From contig OX243811.1 of NCBI GenBank assembly GCA_945859605.1, forward strand, positions 31,609,494-31,673,493: a stretch of DNA of 64,000 nt. Direction: 5' to 3'. The notes beneath the pieces are model-generated. The model was given only the letters and a program-made list of their open reading frames with translations. It had not been told where the DNA came from and ran no database searches. The position numbers were made by a program, and so were the translations under genes. Position 1 is the first letter of the stretch. Each line of letters opens with the position of its first letter. The stretch comes from Lumbricus rubellus (Eukaryota; Annelida; Clitellata; Crassiclitellata; Lumbricidae). Positions 35,001 to 46,213 of this stretch are shown here, in pieces.

Positions 35001-36042
35001 GAAAAATGCCGTCAGCCCTACCACAGATCTTCCTTGTGAGGTAGCAAATCGTAAGGATTTGTTAAACGAAATAAATGACACGGCAGCGAATGAAACGTCC
35101 AGAAAGTTTAAAGAAGTTTGAGAGAGTTTATTACAGAAAACATAACTGGACGAAATAACCAACAAGAGGAGGAGGCGTTGGGTAGCACATTCATTCATGA
35201 GGCATGCCCTCCTGGAGCGTTGCGCGTACGCCAACAATTCTTCTCCACCGGTTACGGTCTTCTGCCAAGCCGATGTATGTATGTATGTATGTATGTATGT
35301 ATGTATGTGCACTTGTTATAGCGCCCCTTCAAGCTCGCTACTCAGAGGCGCTCCCAATGCAGAGCGGACACTGCATCGGAGTTTCACGCCGAAGCGCTGA
35401 GCAATTGTAAGTGAAGGACTTGCCCAAGGTCCTTATGCGGGGAGGTGGATTCGAACCTCGGACCTTCCGGCTCCAAGGCAACGACGCCACCACTAGACCA
35501 CCGCGCCCCACAAATGGTCTCAGGGATGTCCGTGTTCTGCAGATCCCTTGAGACAGTACAGTCACATATCTCGCGGTCTCCCTGAAGTGTGGAGGGGCAA
35601 CCAACATAAGAGCCCATCTTGCGTCATTGTATTGTATTGTATTTAAATATTTATAAAGCGCCTCTAGTAGGTTGGTTGGTTGGAACCGACGCCTCCTTTT
35701 TAATATCGAGGTCAAAGGTTGTTGGTTTGTTCCTCATTCGTGATGAAGTCATTCCATTTGATGTTGCACATTCTCCTCAAACGCCATTTATCGGGGCGCG
35801 GTGGTGTAGTGGTGGCATCGTTGCCTTGGAACCGGAAGGTTCGAGGTTCGAATCCACCTCGCCGCGTAGGTCTCACTTTAGGGCCCTGATTCACTTGTAA
35901 ATATTACTGTTTTAGCATCATAAACAAAGAGTGATTGGTTGGTTTATGTTTCAGCTCTCATCAGGAAGCTGGTATTCCGTTGCTTCGATCGTTGATCATG
36001 TACGTCACGGGGGCAGATGCTGCACGTAATCGATCAAAATGA
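31750..36042 (+). CDS. GTPBP8: EngB/GTPBP8-type mitochondrial GTPase, six exons, complete
   Basis: Exons 31750-32052, 32620-32718, 33385-33515, 34424-34523, 34922-35040 and 35955-36042 join in phase to 279 codons plus TGA, close to the vertebrate GTPBP8 length. Visible motifs: P-loop G106-x4-GKS (GQSNVGKS), G3 DVPG at 153-156 in the family-typical DVPGYG, RTFLLVDGSQGL, G4 TKID at 215-218, and a G5-like VSS at 250-252. The family (TrmE-Era-EngA-EngB-Septin class, YihA/EngB) binds GTP. Bacterial EngB serves large-subunit ribosome assembly and the animal homologue is mitochondrial. The N-terminus (MLLHMKRPSRLGLKLIDSVA) is basic and suits a targeting presequence, though M5 could also start translation. 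Introns carry LINE, SINE and foldback insertions. The single-gene context gives no operon clue. Confidence 0.92.
32369..32496. mobile_element. Short palindromic foldback element in GTPBP8 intron 1
   Basis: Two 46-bp arms (32369-32414 and 32451-32496) are reverse complements with a single mismatch (A at 32385 against G on the other strand). They begin and end with ATTGGCCGCCAGTTAC and contain GAGATATCTCGCGC. The 36-bp loop carries further copies of GCGTTTAGCCACGAGAT-like units. It looks like a MITE or other foldback element; no clear target duplication was seen. Confidence 0.85.
32620..32718 (+). CDS. GTPBP8: GTPBP8 exon 2 (P-loop)
   Basis: Acceptor TTCTTGAAG|GTT, donor CCG|GTAAGA, 33 codons, phase 0 at both ends. 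Codes VCFIGQSNVGKSSLIKTLL, containing the Walker A/G1 lysine and serine, and ends NISKTP. Confidence 0.93.
33385..33515 (+). CDS. GTPBP8: GTPBP8 exon 3 (switch regions, G3)
   Basis: Acceptor TTATTTTAG|GGT, donor AA|GTAAGA (phase 2). Codes GCTTTLNFYRLGKL, then LVDVPGYGENMPE. Thr residues follow the Gly in the switch I region where EngB proteins have PGxT. Confidence 0.92.
33830..34135 (+). mobile_element. LINE ORF2 C-terminal fragment in GTPBP8 intron 3
   Basis: Reads NRLPLTMRHLPSCSQFHKLL then KTGFLRDLGRERGERL and a stop, a decayed non-LTR ORF2 C-terminus (the WN of WNRLP is now stop-N). It is followed by GAGTAGGTACCTTGAGGGGC and a GATTGATT tail. Related to the fragment at 34605. Confidence 0.75.
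34424..34523 (+). CDS. GTPBP8: GTPBP8 exon 4
   Basis: Acceptor CCTTTTTGTAG|T, donor CTA|GTGAGT. Completes N178 and codes LVRTFLLVDGSQGLTDVDK, then IGIEMMEEFGKPYL. This is the beta-strand and helix between G3 and G4 in the family. Confidence 0.92.
34605..34732 (+). mobile_element. LINE 3' fragment in GTPBP8 intron 4
   Basis: QFHKLMKTGFLLDLGRECL and a stop, then GAGCAGGTATCTTGAGGGGC and a (GATT)n tail. Same family as 33830-34135. Confidence 0.75.
34922..35040 (+). CDS. GTPBP8: GTPBP8 exon 5 (G4)
   Basis: Acceptor ACTTAACAG|GTG, donor GTGAG|GTAGCA (phase 2). Codes VVMTKIDKASHHAVL with the guanine-specificity TKID, and ends LPQIFLV before a split Ser. An earlier GT (CTT|GTGAGG) is possible, but only the chosen donor keeps exon 6 in frame with the family's C-terminus. 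Confidence 0.9.
35275..35510 (-). mobile_element. tRNA-derived SINE copy, minus strand, GTPBP8 intron 5
   Basis: Full head (B-box complement GGATTCGAACC at 35447-35457), body GTTTCACGCCGAAGCGCTGA and tail TTATAGCGCCCCTTCAAGC. The 3' end runs into a (TATG)n microsatellite at 35275-35306, so the simple repeat marks the retroposon tail. Confidence 0.85.
35793..35872 (+). mobile_element. SINE head fragment, GTPBP8 intron 5
   Basis: Only the tRNA-like part is present: GGTGGTGTAGTGGTGGCAT (A box) and GGTTCGAATCC (B box, 35845-35855). The body is missing. A real tRNA gene is unlikely because no acceptor stem closes around it. Confidence 0.75.
35955..36042 (+). CDS. GTPBP8: GTPBP8 exon 6 (C-terminus)
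   Basis: Acceptor TTATGTTTCAG|C. Completes Ser251, then SHQEAGIPLLRSLIMYVTGA and a short tail to TGA at 36040-36042. The GIxxLxxxI.xxxxG pattern matches the last helix of EngB-type GTPases. Confidence 0.88.
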
Positions 36043-37980
36043 ATCGAGCGATGTGCTTGTCTCGATCATTTTTCCAGTCGTATCGGCGGAAGATTTGGAG
36101 CTTCGTGCATCACACAGAAGGCTGTGAAGAATTTTTCAAAGAAATGAAACCTGAATCTCTTGTCATCGGATCGAGGATATGCGTCTGATTCTGTTACAGC
36201 GGATGGGTTTCAGTGGTAGCCTCTCAATGAGCTCAAATTAATACTCCTTTGAGACTCTGGAATTCCTAACTCAGACACTATGCCTGGTAGTCCTGTCTGA
36301 TCCACTCTGAGTCACTGCTGGTTGCTGCTGGTGAGCGACTTTGGACCCAACGAGCGAGTCTGTTGGAACTGCGCTTGAGTAGCTAACGTATTTTGCAGGC
36401 AGAAATAGAGACTCGAAAGGTGCTGTATAAATACTGTTAAAATGAACTGTCCGTTATTAGAGTAGCTTTTGAAGATGAGTTGTGGCACTGATATTGATTT
36501 TCTATTTGTGGTTTCATCTAATCATCATGGCATATCATAAACTTTGAAGCCACGTACTTTGTGTGTAACCGATATACAATTAGAGTGCAGCATATGTGCA
36601 TAGATTCAAATCTGTTCCAGTGTACAAGGTGGTGAAAGAGTCGACATTGCCCCAGCTGTTGAGTCTGTACGGATAAAGAGATGCCAACAAGAAGTTATAT
36701 TCATTTTAGAGTCAAAAGAGAGTTTTCCAGTTGTCGATGAGTGATATTCACGTTTTTGGATAGCATGTCAACTTACATCCAACACTAAAAGTCAATCGCA
36801 AAAAAGTGCTTGCCTAATGGTTATCGTATCTTTGAGTTTATATGAACAGCATGCATATGCCGTGATTCACTAGTAATTGCAACGTAGGCTTACTTGAAGT
36901 GCCCATGGGTGGAGACTTGGTCTAGAAGTTGGTGGGGACGAATGAGTGACCGAAGGACGATCAACAAGGTGCGACATTTTGGGCGGATGGACGGCTGAGT
37001 CGCCGACGAAATTTTCGATTTCCGTCGACCAAAATTTCTGTCGACTTTTTTCTTATTTTTAGAGATCACATTTGTCCCTTTCAAAATAGATGATATTCTT
37101 GTCTTTATAGTCTTCTTGTAATATTAGAAGAAACCAATTAACCACTGTCAAAATTTATGATGCTATTTATGAATATTTCGTTTCTTAAATATTGGAGTGA
37201 ATGGAAAGCTGCATGACCATGGACGGTCCCCCCACCACAAACTTTGGGGGACCTTTCCCTGTCTCCCCCTAAGTCTCTGTTTATGGATGTACCCTTGTCT
37301 GTGAATGTATGCAACTTTTCTTGTAAAACTCCAAAAAATTTCCGCACCGCGCTAAGCCACGTCGAGAAGACCAACATAATTCAGTATTTTCCAGCGTTGC
37401 ATCAAATCACGTCCACATTATAGTAGCCAGGTTGTTTTGTCCGTTCCTTTACTAGCTCGGAATTGGGAAGGTCAGGCCAAGAAACATCATGGTGGTCGTG
37501 TGGTGGCGCAAGAGTAGCAGGGGGAAGGGTCTACAATCAGAATAGGATTGCTTAAGGCGTTTGGTTTTCATCTGTGAATGGAAAGCTGCACGGGAGAAGC
37601 AGTGAAATTAGCAGTCGAGCGAGGAGCAGGAGGATCAATCTTTGAAGTGTTTTAATGATAAATGAACCATATTAAACAGCTTCTGGGATATGACGTCGGC
37701 TGGAGGACTTAGCCACTGACGACCCGCTCGCGTGTTTCCGATTCCAACTCTGGTAGACCTACAAGGATCTCATAAACCACAGTCTTCAATTATTGCAATG
37801 TTAATTGTGTTTCTTTTAAACTCCGAGGTTTATAGATTTTGATGAGTTGCTTGTAGTTGTACCAGAGTCACAGAGTGGGAGTCATAAACACGCCAACCCC
37901 GCTCTCATGCCGAAAATATTAAGGTCCTATCGCTTCATATAGCGACTCTATAGGCCTACCTCATAAGTTCCGCTCTTTGT
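36043..37980. other. GTPBP8 3' UTR and intergenic sequence
   Basis: No further coding exon was recognised. The first few hundred bases are probably 3' UTR, but a decisive poly(A) signal cannot be chosen. Confidence 0.4.
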
Positions 37981-37984
37981 CCAT

Positions 37985-38110
37985 TCCTCTTCCATCTTGC
38001 TGGTCACCCACCATCACCTTCCTCATGCTCTTTTTGTCAATCATTTTCGGGATTTCCATTGGAAACTTAAGTCTCATCTGTTTAGGAACTCTCACCTCGA
38101 CTCACCCTCA
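37985..38110 (+). mobile_element. Possible LINE C-terminal relic
   Basis: FRDFHWKLKSHLFRNSHL resembles the FxxxLKTxLF end of non-LTR ORF2. Too short and decayed to be sure. Confidence 0.3.
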
Positions 38111-39870
38111 ATTACCGACCTAAACGCCACCCATTCAACAGTTATTTTGCCTGGTGCACATGTGTTAGCCTAGGGCTATATAGTTGAGTTGCAGTGGTTG
38201 ATACCGTTAGATTGAAAGCATATATATTAGACTAAGCTAACGGGAAGAAGCGGTGTAGGCCTACATGCCGTAATTTTCTCCAGGAGATGACAGATTTTAG
38301 ACTCGATCGTGTAGCTGAACGTGATTGATGTGTCCGATTAGCCTATTGGGCGAAGAAAGTTGGTGACGTAGCCTACCAGGTACACGGGGGAAGGGATATC
38401 TTTGGCACCGATGGAGAAGATCTCGAGATAGAGATAAATCAGATAATCTTATTATGAAGTGAGAATTAAATTGCGATCAAAAGTAGCAGCGCTATAACAT
38501 GTCTCAGATTTATTTTTAAATGTCCGTTTCCCAGTTAAAGGACATGCAAGCCTATTAGACCTTAGGTCTATAGACTAGGCTACGCTGACTCTTTAGATGT
38601 TTATAGGTAACACGAGTTGTGCATTTCCACTGTTTTACCAGTTTATCATGTGCGTACATAGCTGACGTCAAACACGTGTCTACTGTCAGGGAAATGAATG
38701 ATACGGGGTTCACATGAGCACAGACGAAACTTTTTACCTTCTTAGATCCCACGTCTGCGTTTTTCCCGTTGGCGATACAGCCGAACCAATGCGTGTCTTG
38801 TGCCAACGACTCTGTGTAAGTCTGGCGGAGGAGAAGGAGGAGGAGGAGGAGGTGTGATGTGGGAGGTGGTGGTGGAGTACGGGAGGTGGTGTTGGGTATG
38901 GGAGGTGGTGGTGGGATATGGGAGAGGCAGACGATGGAAGGAAAGAGTAAACACGGATAGACTGGGCTGAAAACGTAGGCTATCTGGCAGTATGTTAGGG
39001 ATGATGGATTAAGAATAAAAAAGACGAATTAGCAGTTTAGTATCAGGAGAGGCGGTTAAGCAATCAAAGAACAAGGAATATGGAAGGAAGGAAAGAGGAA
39101 GATGTAGACAAAAGTGAACTGAAGATATATGAAACGTAAGACAGGCATGGCGAAGACGCTAAGACAATTGAAGAAAGAAAGGGTGGGGTCTATGAGGAGG
39201 AGAATGAAAAAGGGATAGAAGGGTGGGAGGAATGAGGGCGAGGGAGAAGGAATTCTAGAGGGGTAGAGTGCAAATAAGAAAACGAAGAGCAGAGGTTAAA
39301 GCGAACAGGACAGTCATATAGGCACTCGCAGATATTTTTGCCTGGGTGGGGTGGGGCAAAACATGATGATCACAGTTATAGTTTAGCAAAAACTGATAAA
39401 ATGCAAAGCAGGAAATCATTGCAAGAACATAATTTTTATGGGTATTTTCATGTAGGGCTCTAAGCTTCTAAATGCAACTATCTTGGTTTTTGGTTGTCTG
39501 TCATTGGTAGGCGTATTATTAACATGTGCTTGAGTACGAAATAATTTGTTTAAAAAAACTGTAGGCTAGTTAAAAATAGATGTAAGATTTCTGGGCGGAG
39601 GGTGCAAGTGCCCCTCTTGCCCCTGCGTGCGGTGCGCACATGGGAAGAGTGTGGGCTTCAGATGGAGTGGGATATCTTCCAGGTGGTAGCCGCGTAAATT
39701 CTTCTACCACCTGGCGACTGGTATATGTGGCAGTTATGAAATGACACGTTTATATCTTGGCGGAGTCAACAACTTCAACCACTACTGATAAGGCAACACT
39801 TGGCGGCATTATAGTCTTGGCCTAACAGACGGACATAAAATATAAGTACCATAGGATGCTTGGGCGGTCG
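38111..39870. other. Intergenic, no gene recognised
   Basis: Contains a G/GGT/GGA-rich tract at about 38820-38925 and purine-rich sequence at 39050-39290. No supportable exons were seen. Confidence 0.4.
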
Positions 39871-39874
39871 GTCA

Positions 39875-40087
39875 ATCAGTCAGTCAGTCAGTCAGTCAGT
39901 CAGTCAGTCAGTCAGTCAGTCAGTCAGTCAGTCAGTCAGTCAGTCAGTCAGTCAGTCAGTCAGTCAGTCAGTCAGTCAGCCAGTCAGCCAGTCAGCCAGT
40001 CAGCCAGTCAGTCAGCCAGTCAGTCAGCCAGTCAGTCAGTCAGTCAGCCAGTCAGTCAGCCAGTCAGTCAGTCAGTCAGTCAGTAAG
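39875..40087. repeat. (CAGT)n microsatellite
   Basis: Pure CAGT repeats for about 100 bp, then a mixture of CAGT and CAGC units to 40084. Two frames give SVSQ/SASQ-type peptides that are artefacts. Confidence 0.97.
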
Positions 40088-40720
40088 TAAGTATATTTTT
40101 CCACCCACCCAATCATACACAGTTAACATATTAAATGCAGCACCTTCTGAACTTCTGTTCCACATAAAACAAGCAGCACAATTTGTATAGTATACGATAG
40201 TTGGTAGTTATAAATACAACGTTTATGATTTATACCTTCTTAAACTACAATCAATTTGACTTTCAAATTAACAACAGAACAAGACCATAATTATTTTATC
40301 TATATGTAGGGATTGTAGGCCTATATAGGCGCGTGAACGCAACATTGTAGGTCATACGGAATTGTACGGGACTGTACGGAACTGTACGGGACTTCTTCCT
40401 GCAGCACGTTTATTATTTCAATTTATCTCTCGAAAATTTTCTCTCGAAAAGACTTGAAGACAGTTTAGGGGCCGTGGCTGCTCTGCCCCGGGGGGGGGGG
40501 GCCTCGAAATTTCTCTCGTCTAACCTAGACGAGACCACTCCACTCTACACGTGTGCACTGTGCAGATGCCTTGTCTTGTCTGGGTCTTCCTGACCTGGAA
40601 GCCTTCAACGGTTTCAATATGTTTTGTGCATGTGCATAATATGCATATCTCATATTATGAACTGTAGCCTATAGAGTAGGCTACTATAGATCATACTACG
40701 TCTTGTTATTCATCTCTGCT
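40088..40720. other. Intergenic with short G run
   Basis: Includes a run of G at about 40490-40502 and a small tandem GGAATTGTACGGGACTGTAC (about 40360-40392). No gene was recognised. Confidence 0.4.
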
Positions 40721-42000
40721 CTGCATGTATAATTCTGTCTGTCTGGTCTTGTCAACTTTGTCAGCGTCTCGATTGCACTGTGTTTGCTTTTGCATTTGCC
40801 TTTCATGTAGAGACCTATATCTGTTTTCGTCTGTGTGTCTTTGTCTGTTTGTCCTGATCTGCCTCTGTTCTTCTTGCCTATCCCGTATGTCTCTTACCAT
40901 CTCGCTCTCTATCTCGAAGTTCTGTCTGTCTGTCTATGCGTTGCATGTCTCTCTGCTTGTCTGTTGCCTGTTTTGTCTGTCTGTTTATCAGTCTGTTTAT
41001 CTGTCTGTCTATTTGTCTGTCTGGACAAATCTGTTATGATTCGTTTGATTGAAATATCCTCCTGTTGGTCATTCTATATCTCTTAAGTTGGTTATTACTA
41101 GATCTGTAACTTTATCTCTCATCGCTTTTCTCGCTGTATGCTATATCCTTTTTTCAAGTCTGTCTGCGTCTTTCCCTGCAGTGTTTGTCTGGATGTCTCT
41201 CCGCATGTCTGCTTTGTTCACAGTAGGCTATTTCTGCTCCACGTATTGACTTCTTGTCATTCACTGTGTCTGGGTTTGTCTGTATACTCATGCATGTTTG
41301 TGTGTGTGTTGGTATATCTGCCTCTACCTTCCATGTGTGTGTATGCACTGTATGAGATCAGTCTTTTCAGGGTATACTTTCTCAATCACCGTCTGCAGTC
41401 TGCGTCTTTTTGCTTGTTTCTGTCTATTTGTCTAGTCATAAATAAGCAGTTAGACATTCATTCTCCTCTGTACCTCTACCTATGCCTTCGTGTCTGTCTG
41501 TGTCTATGTGTCTTTTTATGTCTCACTGTCTGTCTTTCATCCACTATGTTAATTGCTCCTGATCCTTCTGTTATTGTCTTTTTTTTCTTTTTTTTCTCCG
41601 TGTCTCTGTCTACCTCAATTATGTTCTTACTGTGCACGCGTGTCTCTTTGTCTCTGTAGCTGTCCCTCCAGTATCATTCATTTCTCTATTTCTCTCTCTC
41701 CATCCCTGTCCCTATATTTGCTACCTCTCTTCGTTCCTGTCTCTATTGTTTATCCTAGTCCTATTGCCCTTTGCTCCACCTCTGCCTATCTGTCTGTCTG
41801 TCTGTCTGTATGTCTTTCTGTCGGTTTTATTAATGTCTCCTGTATATACGTCCATATATCTCTCGTCAGTGCCTCCGAGGAATTCGCCTACTTCCACCTT
41901 TCTGCCACTTGGCCAGCTCCTCCTGTCTTGTTGTTCTTCTCCTCTTCGTTCGTGGCAGATATATCAATTGTCCTCCTTCTGCAACCTCTGCAGCCAATCC
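40721..42000. repeat. Degenerate TCTG/CTGT pyrimidine-rich tract
   Basis: For about 1.2 kb the + strand is dominated by CTGT, TCTG and TGTC words, with short perfect runs such as 41787-41812. Apparent ORFs rich in Cys, Leu, Ser and Val are by-products. This looks like an old (TCTG)n array decayed by substitution. Confidence 0.7.
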
Positions 42001-42438
42001 GAGCATCCTCTGCGCAGCAGAAGAACACAGCAGCGGCACCGCATCCTCCACCAGCATCCTCTAGAAAATCCTCTAGCCTCCTCCACCATCCTCCTCTAGC
42101 ATCTTCTTCTCAATCAGTCTCCTCTGGAACTCGACGGTGGCGGCGATCAAGTCAGGTTCGTTCGTGCTCTCAACTGCGCCAGAAGAACGAAAGGTGGACG
42201 TCGTTCTTGAAGCTGTTCTTGACGCTGTTCTTGACGCTGTTCTTGAAGCTTCTTTGCCTCTGACTGCAGCAGCAGTTCATCTCTTCGTACACACGACGAA
42301 CAGAACGACTCGGGTTCTTCCGTTCTTCGTTTAAGTTCTTCCGTTCTCATCCATTTTCTCCAGTTCTTTTTTTTGTTCTGCGTGACTTCTTCGTTGAGAC
42401 GAAAAAATGTCGTCGGTGATAACTAGAACCGTCAAGCG
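42001..42438 (+). CDS. Candidate alternative first exon of paramyosin
   Basis: ATG at 42407 codes MSSVITRTVK plus two bases of an Arg codon, then a strong donor CG|GTGAGT at 42439 (phase 2). The upstream 400 bp is GC-richer with CAG and TTCTTGA repeats and would be the 5' UTR. The phase fits an acceptor inside the 46214 exon (CTCATCCAG|CAAACG, exon part from 46294), which would give MSSVITRTVKRKRNYQVYRG. The coding part proper is 42407-42438. It could instead belong to an unseen gene. Confidence 0.4.
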
Positions 42439-42867
42439 GTGAGTCTTAATTTCTCTTTTTCTCATGAAAGCATTCATCTACATGTACATTGTAATCTAAC
42501 GCCCAGAAAAGCTGCGTGACTGCGTTCTCGTATTTTATAGGCTAATGTAGCCTAATATAGGCTAGTCTAATAGGCTACCTGGTATGCATGATTAGCTAGT
42601 CAACCAAGAGAAGTTTGATATTTTTTAAACAGTCATATGACTGTCATTAACATTTCTTAACTCTTGTTCTAAACGCCATTTCCTTCGGTCTCAGCTGCAA
42701 TGAGTCAACACACAATTTATGTTATTATTACTGTAATAACATTGATATTTATAATTATCATTATAATAATAATAATTATTATTATTATTACTACTGCTGC
42801 TACAAACGCTACTGAGTTGCTACTACTATAACCTTTGTTGTTGTCATCATTACTAGGCTATTACATC

Positions 42868-43008
42868 GTAGGGACCTTGGGCAATTCCTTCAATCGCAAT
42901 TGTTCAGCGCTTCGGCGTGAGACTCAATTTAGTGTCCATGCTGTAGTCGGGAGCGCTTCTGAGTAGAATCTTGAAGGACGCTATAACAAGTGCACATACA
43001 ATCATACA

Positions 43009-43070
<62 letters not shown>
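42868..43070 (+). mobile_element. 5'-truncated SINE copy with (ATT)n tail
   Basis: Body CAGCGCTTCGGCGTGAGACT, shared tail GTCGGGAGCGCTTCTGAGTA to GGACGCTATAACAAGTGCAC, then an ATTATT run of about 60 bp (43011-43070). Confidence 0.85.
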
Positions 43071-43074
<4 letters not shown>

Positions 43075-43499
43075 TAGGCCTAGTATTAGTAGGCCTATTA
43101 GTAATTTTTTCTTCATCATTATTATTAGTGCTAATTCACTTAAAAAATTGATCTACCATTTGAGAACAGTAGCCTACTGTAGTATTTTATTTGCTTTGCA
43201 TTCGCTAGATGGCAATGAGCCCATGCTTCGAACAGCCTCAGTACTCAAAGTCACTATTCCAGATCTATAATAAAAATTGTCAATAATTTTGTCAGTGAGG
43301 TCGCATGCAAAAACGTTGATGCGTCACAGCAATAACATTTTAGGGTGTGATTTGGTGGCAGAGATTCTACTCATGCCTCACCCTTCGTGAAATGATGGGT
43401 GAAGTGTGAGTAACCTAGTCCTCTCGTTGTAAAATTACTAATCCGTGAGATTTGTAACCTAAGGGATATCCAGAGAGGTATAAGGGACAATTATCATTA

Positions 43500-43518
43500 T
43501 TATAATAATAAAATTATA

Positions 43519-43585
<67 letters not shown>
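43500..43585. repeat. (TAA)n microsatellite
   Basis: About 20 TAA units, then ACA and ATG/ATGATG-type triplets to about 43650. Confidence 0.9.
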
Positions 43586-43587
<2 letters not shown>

Positions 43588-43699
43588 CAACAATCAATAA
43601 CCAATAGTAACGATGATTGATGATGATGGTGATGATGACGATGATGATGCTGTCTAATTGTCTTGGGTCTCAATTAACGTCTACCAGAGAATAACAATG

Positions 43700-44730
43700 G
43701 ACAGGTGGCCTATCGTGTTCTTTTGTTTTTCTGGTTGTTGAAAGCAATGTCGCGATGCTGTTCCGTCCAAAACGTATGGGTGCTGGTACCCCTAAATAGC
43801 AAAAACCCGATGCTGGGTTAATGAGGCTCGTGATCTTGGTACAAACAGATCAAAGCGGTCAGCAGAACGAAGAGGGCGAGAAGATCTTGCAGAAAGAGGC
43901 TTGCACATTAAGTCGCATAGGTATTTAGGCGCTTAGCCCTGCAGAGACATAATAGTAGCTAGGAGCAAGACATTGTATGATGAATCTGAATCGGGCAAAG
44001 ATCGAAAGCCAGTGAAGGTCATGAATGACATAACATAACATGAATATTTGTGGAGAAGTGCGAGTATCGAGGAAGTCGTGCGATAAGTCTAGCAGCAGAG
44101 TATAGGACAGATTTGACAGACGACAAGCGCTTAATTATGAAGCCCAGTTAGTATATATGGATTTACAGTAGTCAATTCATGAGGAGATAAAGGCATGTAG
44201 GCTACCATAGTCGTAAACACCTTGGAGAACACCGATCTCCCAATTGTCCTAAGTCGTCTCAAATGATAATAACAGGAACGGGTCAAGAGAGACAACTGAG
44301 ATAGATCTATCAACTGCCTTGTAAATATCCGACAGAGGTGAAAGGAGAAGAGTTGCTATCGAGTGGTGGCCTCTAAAAAGCCACACTGGGTGGGGGCAAT
44401 AACCCTGATTGCTCCAAGACTTAGTAAGGGACAAATTGGTCTACAACAAGTCTCTCAAGAGTTTTAGATAGGTAAGGGAGGTTAGAGATGGGTTTGTAGT
44501 TTTGGCAAACATTAAGGTCCAGGTTAGGCTTCTTTAGCCTTGAAAAAAACAATGGAAATGCTATGGCACGTTTCTGAGATGTATAGGAAGAAATCCATCA
44601 CTGAGTGACCTATTAAACATATACACAAGTAATGAGAAGTAAATGTCATCCAGCACATTAACAATGATAAACGGTGGGAACGGATCCAGCTCACACGACT
44701 TCAGGTTCGAGAAGTCGATAACCCGTCGGA
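43700..44730 (-). mobile_element. LINE ORF2 remnant, minus strand
   Basis: Reading leftward: SCELDPFPPFIIVNVLDDI, FNRSLSDGFLPIHLRN, LKKPNLDLNVCQNYKPISNL followed by PYLSKTLERLV, then RGHHSIATLLLSPLSDIYKA with VDRSIS, and after a gap LHWLSIFARFRF and LAPSYY. This order (fingers, then thumb and C-terminal region) is that of CR1/L2-type reverse transcriptases. The part with the catalytic YADD box is missing. Many stops and shifts; inactive. Confidence 0.85.
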
Positions 44731-45258
44731 GGTCATGCTACAGCTTCAAGGATATTATGTCGAAAACAGTCGAATTGGCTGCAGTCAGGTAGCAGTGACT
44801 GAGTCGCTTAGGTATTGGTCGGCCAAGATCTTGTTTGAAGATGAAAAGCAGTCATGGTGGCCTCTGATCAAACGCTCTGCGGCGTTTTCTTGTGGTGAAC
44901 AATATAATATGTATAAATGTCCGGTTTCAGGCTACACCGTGTGTGCATTTATAACGCATTCTGGCGAGATGGTGTCTGCTTTTACGAGACACCAATTATT
45001 TTAAGAGAGTAGGCCTGTATTATCTGCAGTTGCTATGGCCGTGCAGCCTTCAAGTCCTGCACTCTTGCCTCAGCGTATACGTTCCCTGCAGCATACTGGC
45101 TGGTTTCTTCGTGCCTGTGGCGAGACAGACAGGCACAGACAAACAGATAGACAGAGACGGAGACATAGCTAGTTAGCTCCCACGTTGGCGGATTCAAACT
45201 TATCCGCTTTATCGGTATTCTTAGACAAATTGTATTCAAGTATCTCTCTGCTTGCTCC

Positions 45259-45304
<46 letters not shown>

Positions 45305-46213
45305 CATATATGCATTTGACATTCTGTATGTTTTGGTTTCTATCTATGCATCTGTATCCGTCTGTCTCTCTCCCTTCTGTTTCTTTCTATTTGCTCTCTG
45401 CTCTGCGTCTGTCTATCTTCTCTTTACTTTCACATAGTCTGCGCTACTCTGTCTTTTCCCACATAGATGTGTCTTCGTAGTTGACTGTCTCTCTGTCTGC
45501 CTGTCTGTCTGTCTGTCTGCCTGCCTACCTGTCTGCCTGCTTGCTTTCTTATTTGCTTGCCTGCCTCACTGCCTTCCTTCCTTCTTTCATGACTGTCTTT
45601 CTGTCTGTGTGTCCGTCTTCCACTGAGTTCGTCCATGACTGCCTGTTTGCCTGCCTACATATATCTATCTCTGTCTGTCTGTCTGTCTGCCTGTCTGTCC
45701 ACTGAGTTCGTCCATGTAGCGTAGGAGGACTACCAGTATGGCTACCCTAAACAGAAGATTGGCACTGCAGCCTATGCTATTGCTCTGTTGGCTCCTGCAT
45801 GGTTCAAGTTCTCGACTTCTTGGAACCGCTGTCAGCCAACTACGCCCGTCGTTCCCATGCAGCCCCCCGATGACTACCAAGGCAATCCACCAAACTTCAA
45901 GTGGCTGAGCGAAGGCCAGACTGACGGATAGACGGACAGACGGAGGACCGTGTTGGAAGAGAGTGTGTGTTAGTTTGGCCACATCCTTCCCTTGATGCGC
46001 TGAGTGCCAGCACCGGCGGAGTGAGTTAGGAGGGAGGTAGAGAGAGAAAGCGGAATCGCCTAGAAGGTTCAGTCGCGTTCGAGAGCAGCAGGAGTGTCTT
46101 GGTTGGAACGCCTTGGTCAGTTCTCCTCTGATCGTCGTCGTCGTAGTTGTTGTTCGAGGTACTTGAGGTTCTTGGTCTTGAGGTCTCTGGTCTTCAACGT
46201 CTGACTGTCGGAA
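44731..46213. other. Upstream region of paramyosin exon 46214
   Basis: Holds (TCTG)n runs at 45262-45301 and about 45485-45525, an 89-codon ORF at 44735-45004 of no known family, and a GC-richer stretch from about 46020 with TTGTTGTTCGAGG and TTCTTGG motifs, likely 5' UTR. No TATA box can be assigned. Confidence 0.4.

Noticed and set aside
35793..35872. Functional tRNA gene
   Set aside because: A and B boxes are present but no complete cloverleaf with acceptor stem; the same head occurs in full SINE copies.
39330..39640. Further DNA transposon between a GC-rich start and GCACC-rich end
   Set aside because: Ends resemble each other only weakly and no target duplication could be found.
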